DNA from: Marinilabiliaceae bacterium
GTDB taxonomy: Bacteria > Bacteroidota > Bacteroidia > Bacteroidales > Marinilabiliaceae
Assembly (NCBI GenBank): GCA_016342595.1
Contig: JAEINY010000002.1
Location: forward strand, 30,442 to 94,441
DNA length: 64,000 nt
Direction: 5' to 3'
The translations under genes and the position numbers were made by a program. The notes under the pieces were generated by a model. It saw only the letters and a program-made list of their open reading frames with translations. It ran no database searches and had not been told where the DNA came from. How positions within the stretch are numbered: position 1 is the stretch's first letter; every line of letters starts with the position of its first letter. This document shows, one piece after another, positions 43,374 through 52,142 of this stretch.

Positions 43374-44483
43374 TCAAGTTTTTGATTCGTGGTTACGGGA
43401 AGATTGATGGTAACGATAGTAAGCCTGACAAGCACCTTCGCTGGAAACCATGCAAGCGCCAATGGGATGATCCGGGTTGCAAATTGTTTTGTACAAAGGA
43501 CAATCAGGAGTTGTTTTGACTCCTTTTAAGATATCACCGCAGATACAATCTTCTGGTTCCTGCGCCGGAGGAATTTCCATGTGAATGCGTTCCCGGGCGT
43601 CGTATGATTTGTATTCATGCCTGATCTTGAGACCACTCCCGGGCAATATACCCAATCCGCGCCACCAGCTATCATGAGGCTCAAATACTTCATTCATGAT
43701 GTGTTGTGCCTTTATGTTGCCCTCATGACTGACCACCCGCTTGTATTGAATTTCAACCCGGGCTTCCTCCTTTTCAATTTGCTGTACCAGCAGCAAGATG
43801 GATTGTAAGATATCCAGGGGCTCAAATCCTGAAACCACTACTGGTAAGTGATATTTTTGAGGGATGAATTGAAAGATATCAGCTCCGGTGATGGTGCATA
43901 CATGTCCCGGTGCCAGATAACCGTTAATGGGAATATCCGCTTGAAGAATGGCTTCCATGGCCGGTGGCATTAATTTGTGGGCGGATAGCACCATCAGGTT
44001 GTCCTTGTTCATCTGTTGAGCTTCCCTGATGGCAACAGCAGTGCCCGGAGCTGTGGTTTCAAATCCAATGGCCAGGAAGATTATTTTTTTCAGTGGATAG
44101 CCCCAAGCCAGTCTTAAAGCTTCGAGGGCCGAATAGACTACCCGAATATCTGCTCCTTCCGCTTTTACTTCATATAGCGACTCTTCAGAGCCGGGAACGC
44201 GCATTAAATCACCAAAGGTGGCCGTGATGACATTGGGTAGGCGGGCATAAGCAATGGCCCGGTCAATATATTCCCGGTCGGTGACACAAACGGGGCAGCC
44301 GGGACCGGATAATAATTTGATGTGATGAGGCAGAAGCGAAGGAATGCCTGCTTTTTGAATGGCCATGGTATGCCCGCCACACACCTCCATAAGAGTGATG
44401 GGCTTAACAGACAGTGCATGGATTTTATTCACCGTTTGTTTTACTAATTGTTTTATTTGGTCTGGAGCATAGATATCCATCAA
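43374..44483 (-). CDS. hypD: hydrogenase maturation protein HypD
   Basis: A 369-residue Fe-S protein that, with HypC, assembles the Fe(CN)2CO unit. Signatures are EVCGGHTMAIQKAG (C35), GPGCPVCVT (C63, C66), GFETTAPGTA and the C-terminal cluster region with CICGDILKG. It lies eight bases after hypC. Two adjacent ATG codons start the gene; either could be used. Confidence 0.96.
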   Translation of the reverse strand: MMDIYAPDQIKQLVKQTVNKIHALSVKPITLMEVCGGHTMAIQKAGIPSLLPHHIKLLSGPGCPVCVTDREYIDRAIAYARLPNVITATFGDLMRVPGSEESLYEVKAEGADIRVVYSALEALRLAWGYPLKKIIFLAIGFETTAPGTAVAIREAQQMNKDNLMVLSAHKLMPPAMEAILQADIPINGYLAPGHVCTITGADIFQFIPQKYHLPVVVSGFEPLDILQSILLLVQQIEKEEARVEIQYKRVVSHEGNIKAQHIMNEVFEPHDSWWRGLGILPGSGLKIRHEYKSYDARERIHMEIPPAQEPEDCICGDILKGVKTTPDCPLYKTICNPDHPIGACMVSSEGACQAYYRYHQSSRNHESKT

Positions 44484-44491
44484 GTACCAAT

Positions 44492-44719
44492 TTAATCAAA
44501 CTCATCCAGAGCGTCCATGTCATCAATGAGCTTTAGTGTTTCGGCAGCTTTTTCCGTATCAATCTTCTCAAGGGCAAACCCGGCATGAATCAATACAAAG
44601 TCGCCTGGCACAATGTCATCCAGAAGTTGCAGGGAGATTTCCATCATTGCACCTCTTACCGATACCCTGGCTCTTTGCCCTGCAATAGAAATAACTTTAG
44701 CCGGTACACTTAAACACAT
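44492..44719 (-). CDS. hypC: hydrogenase assembly chaperone HypC
   Basis: A 75-residue chaperone starting MCLSVPAKVISI; Cys2 is the essential ligand. The body (GDFVLIHAGFALEKIDTEKAAETLKLIDD) matches HypC/HupF. It overlaps the hypF stop by ten bases. Confidence 0.96.
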   Translation of the reverse strand: MCLSVPAKVISIAGQRARVSVRGAMMEISLQLLDDIVPGDFVLIHAGFALEKIDTEKAAETLKLIDDMDALDEFD

Positions 44720-46977
44720 CTTGTTTGTTTTTTAGCTGCTATGAGTATTTGGCCCAGGGAAATGCCCCCGTCATTGGCAGGGACAGCAGAATGGGTATAT
44801 ACTTCGAACCGGTTATTTTTCAGTTCTTTCTCTAATTTAGTTAAAATAAACCCATTTTGAAAGCATCCGCCCGAAAGAGCTACTTTATTTAAATGAAGGT
44901 GATCTCTGGTGATTTTTAATTGTTCAATGATGATTTGGCAAATGGTATTGTGAAAGCGGGCTGAAATAGTACCTATGGGCTCTTTTTTATGAATATCAGT
45001 TATTACACCTTTTAATATGGGTTTGAATGGGAGTGGAGTGGAGAGGGAAGATCGGTAGTGGTCATGTATTTCACGATTAATAACACTTTCCAAAAGCATG
45101 GGTGCCTGGGCATGGAAATCAGATGTCAGGCAGAGACCGGTAATGGCTGCAACGGCATCAAATAAGCGGCCGGCACTACAGGTCAGGGGGGTGTTAATGT
45201 GTTGTTGAATAGCTTGTATAATGGTGTTTATTTGATAGGGTGGTATGTTCTCCAGAAAGGGTAATTTTAGTTTGGTCCATTCATCGCCAAAACAATGATG
45301 CAGGAGGGAGAGACCAATGCGCCAGGGTTCTTTAATGGCCGCATCACCGCCAGGTAAGGGAAAGTATTCAAAATGGTTCAGGCGATCAAATCCGGATAAG
45401 TCACAAATCATAAACTCACTGCCCCAACTATTGCCATCTGTTCCATAACCCGTACCATCAAAGGCTACGCCCATCACTTTTTCATCCAGCTCATGTTCGG
45501 CCATGCAAGCGGCAATATGTGCATGGTGATGTTGAACAGCTAGTGATGGTAATCCTGATTTTTCGGCGAAAAGGATGGAGTTGTAATCCGGGTGAAGATC
45601 GTGTATCACTAACTGAGGTTGAAATTGAAAGAGCTGCTGATACCGGTTAATGGTTTCTTCATAAAAGCGGAATGTCTCATAGTTTTTTAAATCACCTATG
45701 TGTTGACTGAGGATCACCTGGCTTTCTTTGCCAATGGCAAAGGTATTGGATAGTTCCGCGCCGGTGGCCAATAGGCCTTCAACTTGAAGCGTTGTTTCAA
45801 TAGGAGCAGGACTATAACCTCTGGATCGCCGAAGAATTCGAGGGGTATCATTCACCACCATCGCTACCGAATCATCGACCCGGTTGTGGATGATACGATT
45901 GTGAGTAATAAAATGAGTCGTAATACTTCGAAGTTGTTTTTGGGCGGATGAGTTGGTAATGCAAATAGGTTCATCTGATATATTGCCGCTGGTGAGTACG
46001 ATGGGATTTTGAAACTGCTCAAACAGGTCATAGTGAATCGGCATGTAGGGTAAGAAGGCCCCAATAGTATTCAATCCCCTGGTGATTTCAACAGGTAACT
46101 TATTTCGATGTTGGAGAAGTACGATGGGGCGTTGCCACGACTCCAGCAGTGTTTGTTCCGATGCACTGAAATAAGCATATTGACAGAGTGACTCACTATT
46201 TGGAAAGAGTACCGCCAACGGTTTGGAGCTTCGCTTTTTATGATGACGAAGCTGCTCTAAAGCCGAATCATTTAAGGCATCACACCCCAGGTGAAATCCT
46301 CCAACACCTTTGATGGCAATGATCTCACCTTGCTTTATCAAGTTAACGGCAGATGAAATGACTTCTTGATAATTATGAGTTTTCCCGGTTGGGGTAATTA
46401 ATTCATAGTGGGGGCCACACTGGTTGCAGGCAATGGGTTGGGCATGGTAGCGCCGGTCGTTAATGTGATTGTATTCAGTTTGACACGTTTCGCACATGTG
46501 AAACAGATGCATGGTGGTTTTATCCCGATCATAGGGGAGGGCGGTAATAATGGAGAAGCGGGGCCCGCAATTGGTGCAGTTAATAAATGGATAGGTGAGA
46601 CGATGCGCTTGCTGTTTTCGATCACTCAGGCAGGCTTCACATACCGCAATATCCGGACTGATTTGGGTAATGTTTTTTGATCCTTCCTGACTGACTGTAA
46701 TTTGAAACGTACGAAAGCCCTGAGGGGGCATTTTCTCTGTATGGATCGAACGGATATTCGATTGGATGGGAGCCTGGGCAGGTAGTTGGTGCAAAAACTG
46801 ATCAATAGCCGAAGCAGGTCCTTCTATCCGGATAGTGACGCCACTGTTGTTGTTACATACGTTGCCGGTTAGTGCAAAGTCATTGGCCAGGCGATATATG
46901 AATGGGCGGAAGCCTACGCCTTGCACCAGACCGTGAATTGTAATTTTTATGGATACTATTTCTTTCCGCTTTTTCAT
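44710..46977 (-). CDS. hypF: carbamoyltransferase HypF
   Basis: A 755-residue enzyme that transfers a carbamoyl group to HypE for CN synthesis. Domains in order: acylphosphatase (residues 9-95, GLVQGVGFRPFIYRLA), two zinc fingers (CEACLSD...CTNCGPR and CETCQTE...CNQCGPH), a YrdC domain (about 200-385) and the Kae1-like carbamoyltransferase (VQHHHAHIAACMAEH, GVAFDGTGYGTDG, LSGGCFQNGFIL). It is the first gene of the minus-strand block; a near-consensus TAAATTTA lies just upstream. The order hypF-C-D-E then leads into the hydrogenase genes. Confidence 0.96.
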   Translation of the reverse strand: MKKRKEIVSIKITIHGLVQGVGFRPFIYRLANDFALTGNVCNNNSGVTIRIEGPASAIDQFLHQLPAQAPIQSNIRSIHTEKMPPQGFRTFQITVSQEGSKNITQISPDIAVCEACLSDRKQQAHRLTYPFINCTNCGPRFSIITALPYDRDKTTMHLFHMCETCQTEYNHINDRRYHAQPIACNQCGPHYELITPTGKTHNYQEVISSAVNLIKQGEIIAIKGVGGFHLGCDALNDSALEQLRHHKKRSSKPLAVLFPNSESLCQYAYFSASEQTLLESWQRPIVLLQHRNKLPVEITRGLNTIGAFLPYMPIHYDLFEQFQNPIVLTSGNISDEPICITNSSAQKQLRSITTHFITHNRIIHNRVDDSVAMVVNDTPRILRRSRGYSPAPIETTLQVEGLLATGAELSNTFAIGKESQVILSQHIGDLKNYETFRFYEETINRYQQLFQFQPQLVIHDLHPDYNSILFAEKSGLPSLAVQHHHAHIAACMAEHELDEKVMGVAFDGTGYGTDGNSWGSEFMICDLSGFDRLNHFEYFPLPGGDAAIKEPWRIGLSLLHHCFGDEWTKLKLPFLENIPPYQINTIIQAIQQHINTPLTCSAGRLFDAVAAITGLCLTSDFHAQAPMLLESVINREIHDHYRSSLSTPLPFKPILKGVITDIHKKEPIGTISARFHNTICQIIIEQLKITRDHLHLNKVALSGGCFQNGFILTKLEKELKNNRFEVYTHSAVPANDGGISLGQILIAAKKQTRCV

Positions 46978-47305
46978 AGAAGAAGTACATCAGTTTATAA
47001 ATTTAAGGGATTATTGGATAAGGTAAAAGGAAATGTCTAATATGTGAAGAGATATTTAAAGCATCGAAATGTTCGCTTAGTTCATCAGAATCCCATTTAA
47101 ATGTATGAAAATGCCTGCTAGAGCACTGAAATATGTTTTTAATTTTATTTGAAAGAATATTGTTTAGTATTTATCTCATAACACACGCACAGTATCTATA
47201 AAACAATCGAAATTTACAGCAATGACAAAGAATAAAACGAACAAAATCAAATAGATATGAGATGCTCTAATAAGATAAAAAAAACAGGCCGTAATGATAA
47301 ATTTA

Positions 47306-47461
47306 CTAATATAAAATAATGTCCCCTGATGATTTACAGGTGTAGGCCAGTTGTGGCTGCACTGAACCCAATGGTCCAAACGTCCAATTACCCCCGGATA
47401 ATTCGATGAAATAAAAGTGACTTTCGATACCAAATACGCGAGACAGTTTATCTAATAATGA
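47306..47461 (-). pseudogene. possible coding remnant without a start codon
   Basis: A 51-codon open stretch that reads LLDKLSRVFGIESHFYF..., then IELSGGNWTFGPLGSV and LAYTCKSSGDIILY before TAG. Its composition is protein-like and less AT-biased than the surrounding DNA. There is an in-frame stop just upstream and no ATG. I do not recognise the family. It could be the end of a decayed gene or a small gene with an alternative start. Confidence 0.3.
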
Positions 47462-47671
47462 CTAATCTCATTATTAAAAATAAAAAAAAGTGGTGATATG
47501 TTCAGAAAATAAAGTGGACAAATGTTCGCGGCTATAAATTTGGGCGTTTTTTTTATTTGAAAGTGATAGGATATCAGTGTTTTGTGTTTTGTCACACTTT
47601 TGTCACGCCTGAAAAGAGGACTGTCTTTATGAAATAATGCATCTTGTTCTTGCAAAAATTTAATGATAATA

Positions 47672-47704
47672 AAACTCTGAGATGCTTTAAAGTTCTCAGA
47701 GTTT
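47672..47704. other. perfect 11-bp hairpin in the gene-poor interval
   Basis: AAACTCTGAGA and TCTCAGAGTTT enclose an 11-nt loop. No T run follows, so it is not a clear terminator. It may be part of a dispersed repeat. Confidence 0.4.
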
Positions 47705-47969
47705 CTATGTGTATTAAAATTGGGAAAAAAACAGGGAGCTAGTTTGTCGTAATACTTAGGCTTACTGTTTAACCGCCATTTCAACTGAGAAAGGAGGTGA
47801 TAAGTATGTGACAAAGATAAGGTAAGATAAATATCAAATAAAAAAACAGATAAAGCATGTTGTTTCGACTTAGTGTTGAGTTTCAATAGGTTTTTCTACT
47901 CTAGCTGCTTATCTCTTTGAGATAAGGATTAATAATGTAATTAGATGGATAATAAAATATTATATAAAA

Positions 47970-48257
47970 ATGAATGCAATCAGAAAAATTTCCTTTGTAT
48001 CATTAATGATAACTATATCACTTGTTTATTTTTATGGTGAATCACAACTCGCACAAGAAACATATTTGGATGAATTAGCTAATTTAGCTATGGCAGATAT
48101 TGAAAATGGCAGTGGTTATCCAGGTTATGTACCCTGCTTTTTAGAGTATCAATCACCTGCCTGGTTTGTAAATGATCATGATTTTATATATTGTTTATCA
48201 TGTTCGTGGGTAAGAGGACATGATTTAATGATGCAAAGTACTTGTGCAAAACCTTAA
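47970..48257 (+). CDS. NVEALA-like exported peptide precursor
   Basis: A 95-residue protein with an N-terminal hydrophobic segment (ISFVSLMITISLVYFYG) and then YLDELANLAMADIENGSG. That part resembles the NVEALA-type leader (LxDLxLANVEALAxGE). The C-terminal part holds four cysteines (C56, C76, C79, C93). NVEALA genes are small, secreted or processed peptides that often precede beta-propeller genes in Bacteroidota; their role is not settled. Two propeller genes follow in the same direction. The match is to the pattern, not exact. Confidence 0.6.
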   Translation: MNAIRKISFVSLMITISLVYFYGESQLAQETYLDELANLAMADIENGSGYPGYVPCFLEYQSPAWFVNDHDFIYCLSCSWVRGHDLMMQSTCAKP

Positions 48258-48263
48258 CTATTA

Positions 48264-48287
48264 GGGTGCAGGATTATTTCTGCACCT
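48264..48287 (+). terminator. weak hairpin after the NVEALA-like gene
   Basis: GGTGCAG and CTGCACC form a 7-bp stem with an 8-nt loop and only a short T tract. It may attenuate transcription, giving more peptide than propeller mRNA. Confidence 0.5.
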
Positions 48288-48306
48288 TTCTATATATAAG
48301 AAAAAA

Positions 48307-49338
48307 ATGAGAATTGTATTTTATTTATTGATTTTGTCTGTTTTAGTTTTTATCGGTTGCAATAATAGTAATCATCCTGTTGTATACTCTTTTGTAAGAA
48401 AGAATGTACAACGTGAAATAATTGATTTGGATTATCAATTGCTAAATGTACAAGATGTATTTATTTGTTCAGATAATATAGTTTTTTTCGACAATAAAAG
48501 CGATACTCTTTTTTATTGCCTGGATCTTGTAGACTTTAAGTGCATTAAACGATTTGGTGTTATAGGCAAAGGTCCAAACGAATTTATTTATCCTGTAATT
48601 GATGCAATGGGTAGTTTTAATGATAGTATATATGTGACTGATAAATATAAAGTTAAGTATTTAAATTATGAGGGGATGCTTCATGATGAGTATAGTATTT
48701 TACCATTTAAATTGATGCCTGTTAATAATTTAAAAATATTAAATGATTCTACTTACATGGTTTCGTCAATTTCACAAAAAGATAGTAATAGGTCTTTATT
48801 TCTGGTGAATTCCAAAAAAAGGAGTTTTGAAGAGTATGGAAGGTTACCTGAAATTATGAATCCGGTAATGTCTTCAGATTCATATAATTCTGAAATACTA
48901 ACCAATAATATTACCGTAAATCAAAAAACGAATCAGGTAGCTGTTCTTTATAGTTATTTGCCTGTATTACAGGTTTACAGCGGAGAAAAGGTCAATGAGA
49001 AAACTCTTTATTCATATGAGAAACAGGTGTTACTGAATTTTTATGGTAAAAGAAAAGATTATAATAGTATTTATTCATATTACACAGATATCGACTCTAA
49101 TGAGCGGTATATTATTGGTCTGTATATAGGTAGGAAAATTGGCGAACTAAAAAAAATGAGGGAAACTGATATTATGTGTTACCTACATGTTTGGGATTGG
49201 GATGGAAATCCTTTGTGTGAAATACCAATAAATAGTGCAATTAGTCATATAGTAATTGATGAAAATGACAACGTATATATGGTAAATCCTTTTATAGCTG
49301 AAAATTTATATAAATTATCATTGTCAAATCTAAATTGA
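48307..49338 (+). CDS. six-bladed beta-propeller lipoprotein (BF3164-like)
   Basis: A 343-residue lipoprotein with signal peptide and lipobox (VFIGC, Cys18). Propeller signatures include IKRFGVIGKGPNEFIYPV, SIYVTDKYKVKYLNYEG and the C-terminal LHVWDWDGNPLCEIPINSAISHIVIDENDNVYMV. The family is common in Bacteroidota beside NVEALA peptides. The protein would sit in the outer membrane or periplasm. The DNA is AT-rich compared with the flanking metabolic genes. The ligand is unknown. Confidence 0.78.
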   Translation: MRIVFYLLILSVLVFIGCNNSNHPVVYSFVRKNVQREIIDLDYQLLNVQDVFICSDNIVFFDNKSDTLFYCLDLVDFKCIKRFGVIGKGPNEFIYPVIDAMGSFNDSIYVTDKYKVKYLNYEGMLHDEYSILPFKLMPVNNLKILNDSTYMVSSISQKDSNRSLFLVNSKKRSFEEYGRLPEIMNPVMSSDSYNSEILTNNITVNQKTNQVAVLYSYLPVLQVYSGEKVNEKTLYSYEKQVLLNFYGKRKDYNSIYSYYTDIDSNERYIIGLYIGRKIGELKKMRETDIMCYLHVWDWDGNPLCEIPINSAISHIVIDENDNVYMVNPFIAENLYKLSLSNLN

Positions 49339-49339
49339 G

Positions 49340-49957
49340 ATGCATAAGGCTTTTCGTTTTAATAATATCCTAATAGGAACATTAGTGGTGATAGTAATTT
49401 TTCAATTGTTTAACTATATAAAAATAAAGAAAGTTAATGTATCCAAAGAAAAACGACTGCATAAGATTCTGACTTCAAATATTAATAAGAATATGAAGTC
49501 CACTTATAAGTTAGCCCATACCTTAGGATCGTTTGTAAAGGCAAATTTTAAAGACACTACAGCAAATGATACTTGGAAAATTGCGTTATTAACTAGTGAA
49601 ACTGATTGTCAAAAGTGTGTTTTAAGTATGTTCATTGAATTAGAATGTATATCGAAAGATTTAGGCACTGATAAGGTATTGCTATTTGGTGCTTATGCAG
49701 ATGAGAATTCTTTTGTAAACGATATAAAAAACTATGATACTGAAAATATATATAGTAAGATCTGTATAACAGATAACTTAGGAGTTAACCACGGACCTTA
49801 TGTGTTTTTGTTAAGTGGTGATTATGAGGTGTGTGATTTGATAAATTACGAATTGTTTAATGTTGTTTATGATGAATATATTAAGAATTTTAATTTTAGA
49901 ATTAAAGGTGCTACAGAAGATGATAATATTCCAGGTAGTTGCATTGGTCGCAATTAA
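49340..49957 (+). CDS. membrane-anchored thioredoxin-like protein
   Basis: A 205-residue protein with one N-terminal membrane helix (ILIGTLVVIVIFQLFNYI). Its periplasmic part has a CxxC pair in LLTSETDCQKCVLSMFIELECISKDLG, placed as in thioredoxin-like folds. The CQKC sequence is not a classic CPxC site, and the cis-proline is not obvious. It starts one base after the propeller gene stop and overlaps the next gene by 38 bases. It could handle disulfides in the Cys-containing NVEALA-like peptide (inference). Confidence 0.55.
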   Translation: MHKAFRFNNILIGTLVVIVIFQLFNYIKIKKVNVSKEKRLHKILTSNINKNMKSTYKLAHTLGSFVKANFKDTTANDTWKIALLTSETDCQKCVLSMFIELECISKDLGTDKVLLFGAYADENSFVNDIKNYDTENIYSKICITDNLGVNHGPYVFLLSGDYEVCDLINYELFNVVYDEYIKNFNFRIKGATEDDNIPGSCIGRN

Positions 49958-50921
49958 TAATATATCAATTCAGGCTCAAATAGCAAAGGATCAATACAAT
50001 TTGAATATTTGCAAGGAATTATATATTGATACTTTAGAACACCAGCCTCGTGTTTTAAATACTGAAGTCATCATTAATAAAAATTTTATTGTGTCATGCG
50101 AATGGACTGATGAAGATATTTTTACTCTCCATGATTTAAATAGTAAGAAATATATAGGTAGTTTCGGAAAAAAGAAAGATTTTAAGGATAACTTTTTCTA
50201 TCCTGAGATGCAATCTACTAAAGATGGTTTTCTTGTTAGGGATAAAAAATACTTGTATAAAATTACCTATGAAATTTTAAAAGGGCAGGTTAAGTACAGT
50301 ATAAAACCAGTTTTTAAATTTCCATTAAAAAGAAAAACAATTGTCTCTTGGGCGGATCAACTTAGTGATTCTCTGTTTCTTTTTAAAGTAATTGATCAAT
50401 TAGATAATAGTATTTATTTTGGAAAAAAAAGTGCAAAGAAGAAAGTTAGACCGCTTTTATCAGCAAGTAATCATTTTAATACAATAAATGAGGTTAATAC
50501 TCTTATTCGTTGTAAGCCAGATAGAAGTGAGATTGCAATTCTGCCAAAGTATAATTCTAATAAGTTTAGTATTGTAACGGCGGAAGGTGAAATTGTTTAT
50601 GATACTCATCTTGAGTTTTTACAACATTCGAAGCGTGGCTGGTTGACATTGCATTACACGAAAATGTATACAACTGATGCTTATATTTATGGATTGTATC
50701 GTAATTTAACCAATAGAATTGGTGATTACAGATTTATTCCAGGAGATGTTTATGAACTTCATATATGGGATTGGAAAGGAAATAGTATTAATCAATTTCA
50801 ACTTCCTGAAAGGATAGATAATATTGTAGTTACGAATGATGATTCTGTTATTTTGGGAGTTTCTGACCAGCAAGGTATGTGGATTCTATATGGTTTTGAT
50901 GGAAAAAGTCTATGTAAATAG
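49920..50921 (+). CDS. second six-bladed beta-propeller-like exported protein
   Basis: A protein of about 333 residues from the ATG at 49920 (MIIFQVVALVAINNISIQAQ), which gives a normal signal peptide; the open frame extends to 49860 inside the preceding gene. Propeller-like features are KKYIGSFGKKKDFKDNFFYP and ELHIWDWKGNSINQFQLPERIDNIVVTNDDSVILGV, paralogous to the end of the protein at 48307. It has no lipobox. It is the last gene of the islet. Confidence 0.68.
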   Translation: MIIFQVVALVAINNISIQAQIAKDQYNLNICKELYIDTLEHQPRVLNTEVIINKNFIVSCEWTDEDIFTLHDLNSKKYIGSFGKKKDFKDNFFYPEMQSTKDGFLVRDKKYLYKITYEILKGQVKYSIKPVFKFPLKRKTIVSWADQLSDSLFLFKVIDQLDNSIYFGKKSAKKKVRPLLSASNHFNTINEVNTLIRCKPDRSEIAILPKYNSNKFSIVTAEGEIVYDTHLEFLQHSKRGWLTLHYTKMYTTDAYIYGLYRNLTNRIGDYRFIPGDVYELHIWDWKGNSINQFQLPERIDNIVVTNDDSVILGVSDQQGMWILYGFDGKSLCK

Positions 50922-51059
50922 TTTTTATTGTTTTGTGTTTCTTCATCCTAAAACTGATCTTTCATCAATTTAAGGAAGCTAATTATCTTTTGCCAGTTAT
51001 CTTACCGATAGTTGTGTAAATAAAATATCCCCGGTTGTCAATTGACAATCATTTTGGCC

Positions 51060-51312
51060 GACCGGAACACCTCCTCCTGCGACCGGAAGGGTTTCTTGAC
51101 CGACCGGAGATTGCCATCCCGGCAACCGGAAGGGGTCCTTTAATGACCGGAGCAGGTTCTTGACCAACCGGAAGCTTTCATTTTACGACCGGAAGCTTTA
51201 ATTTTTCGACCTGAGCTGGTTCTTGACTGACCGGAAAGGCCACCTGGGCGACCGGAAGCTCTCATTTTAGGACCGGAAGGGGTAGCCCGCCGACCGGAAG
51301 TCTGCATATAAT
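51060..51312. repeat. array of twelve 21-bp repeats with a GACCGGAAG core
   Basis: Twelve units start at 51060, 51081, 51102, 51124, 51145, 51166, 51187, 51208, 51229, 51250, 51271 and 51292. All steps are 21 bp except one of 22. Each begins with GACCGGAA or a one-base variant (AACCGGAA, GACCTGAG), then 12-13 variable bases. The variable part falls into recurring types: TTCTTGACC-like in units 2, 5 and 8, and CTTTCATTTTAC-like in units 6, 7 and 10. It lies between convergent genes and is not coding, because the 22-bp step and stops break the frame. Confidence 0.85.
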
Positions 51313-51344
51313 GGAAATTGCTGCATGCGGAAATCGGATTTTTA

Positions 51345-52058
51345 TCAGTGTAGGTCTTTTGCGGCCGCCTTATCCATCAACCAGGTGCTTTTTTTTCGAT
51401 CGACCAACGCGGCCGGATAGGTTTTATAATCACCTTTCTTCCGGATGATCTCTTTTACCTTTTTAGCCTTATTGTCACCCGTCACCAGGAAAAAAATCTG
51501 TTTGGAATGGTTGATGATCCTACCTGTCAGCGTGACCCGGAATTGACCGGAATCAGGATGCTGGGCCAATTCACAGGTGTTTTCACTATTCCAAAGGCCA
51601 ATTTGATGCGGAAAGATAGAGGCCGTATGGCCATCGTCACCCAGGCCCAGTAACATCACATCAAATTGTGGAAGGCCATCCACCAATGGTACATGCTCTT
51701 CTAGTTGTGCAATGTAATCATCGGTGGCTTCATCAGGGGTGAGTTCGCCTTTTACTCTAAAGATGTAATCTCCGCTCACCGGCACATAATCAAACAGGTG
51801 TTCGCGGGTCATGTTAAAATTACTCTCGTAGTCATCCGGTGGCACACAGCGTTCATCGCCCCAGAAAAAGCGGAGGTTCGACCAGTCAATCTTTTTGGCA
51901 TATTCATGGGCCAATATTTCAAAAATAGCTTTTGGTGTACTGCCACCCGAAAGTGCAATGTATATTTCACGGCCTTCCTGCGACAACAGGGTGAGATAAT
52001 CACCAAAATAGTGAGCTAAGGCCTTTTTGTCTTCAAATATTTTAAGGGTGGGGTTCAT
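51345..52058 (-). CDS. pgl: 6-phosphogluconolactonase
   Basis: A 237-residue enzyme hydrolysing 6-phosphogluconolactone in the oxidative pentose phosphate pathway. Signatures are IALSGGSTPKAIFEIL, FFWGDERCVPPDDYESNFNM and LLGLGDDGHTASIFP. The length is typical. It follows zwf in the same direction with an 84-base gap. The 6-phosphogluconate dehydrogenase gene is not adjacent. Confidence 0.94.
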   Translation of the reverse strand: MNPTLKIFEDKKALAHYFGDYLTLLSQEGREIYIALSGGSTPKAIFEILAHEYAKKIDWSNLRFFWGDERCVPPDDYESNFNMTREHLFDYVPVSGDYIFRVKGELTPDEATDDYIAQLEEHVPLVDGLPQFDVMLLGLGDDGHTASIFPHQIGLWNSENTCELAQHPDSGQFRVTLTGRIINHSKQIFFLVTGDNKAKKVKEIIRKKGDYKTYPAALVDRKKSTWLMDKAAAKDLH

Positions 52059-52142
52059 TGTTTTGATATTTGGTGACTAGTGCATAGTACTTAGTGCTTG
52101 GTTTTTGATTTGCACGATGCACTTAGTTCTGTGCACTGAATA

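Larger units (their letters stand above)
46978..47969. other. gene-poor AT-rich interval
   Basis: About 1 kb between hypF and the NVEALA-like gene with no gene I can support. Long open frames on the minus strand (47176-47433, 47452-47886) have low-complexity translations and no family pattern. It contains a gene-like fragment (47306-47461), a hairpin (47672-47704) and an isolated perfect ribosome-binding sequence at 47790. Confidence 0.5.

Noticed and set aside
47480..47560. possible insertion-sequence end (words like TGTTCAGAAAATAAAGTGG)
   Set aside because: No transposase remnant, no second end and no target duplication could be found, so an IS call is not supported.
47790..47811. AAAGGAGGTGAT, a 12-base match to the anti-Shine-Dalgarno, followed by ATG TGA
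   Set aside because: The ATG is followed at once by a stop and the alternative GTG frame has only five codons. No 16S rRNA sequence surrounds it on either strand. Probably chance, or a relic.
47452..47886. 144-codon minus-strand frame
   Set aside because: Translation is rich in Phe, Ser, Lys and Tyr without any pattern, the DNA is AT-rich, and a hairpin and ribosome-binding-like site cross it. Treated as non-coding.
46978..47969. tRNA or other structured RNA gene
   Set aside because: No tRNA-like arms or conserved T-loop were found on either strand; only simple hairpins.
51060..51312. CRISPR array
   Set aside because: The constant part is only 8-9 bp, the variable part 12-13 bp, variable parts recur, and no cas gene is near. 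It fits a minisatellite-like array instead.
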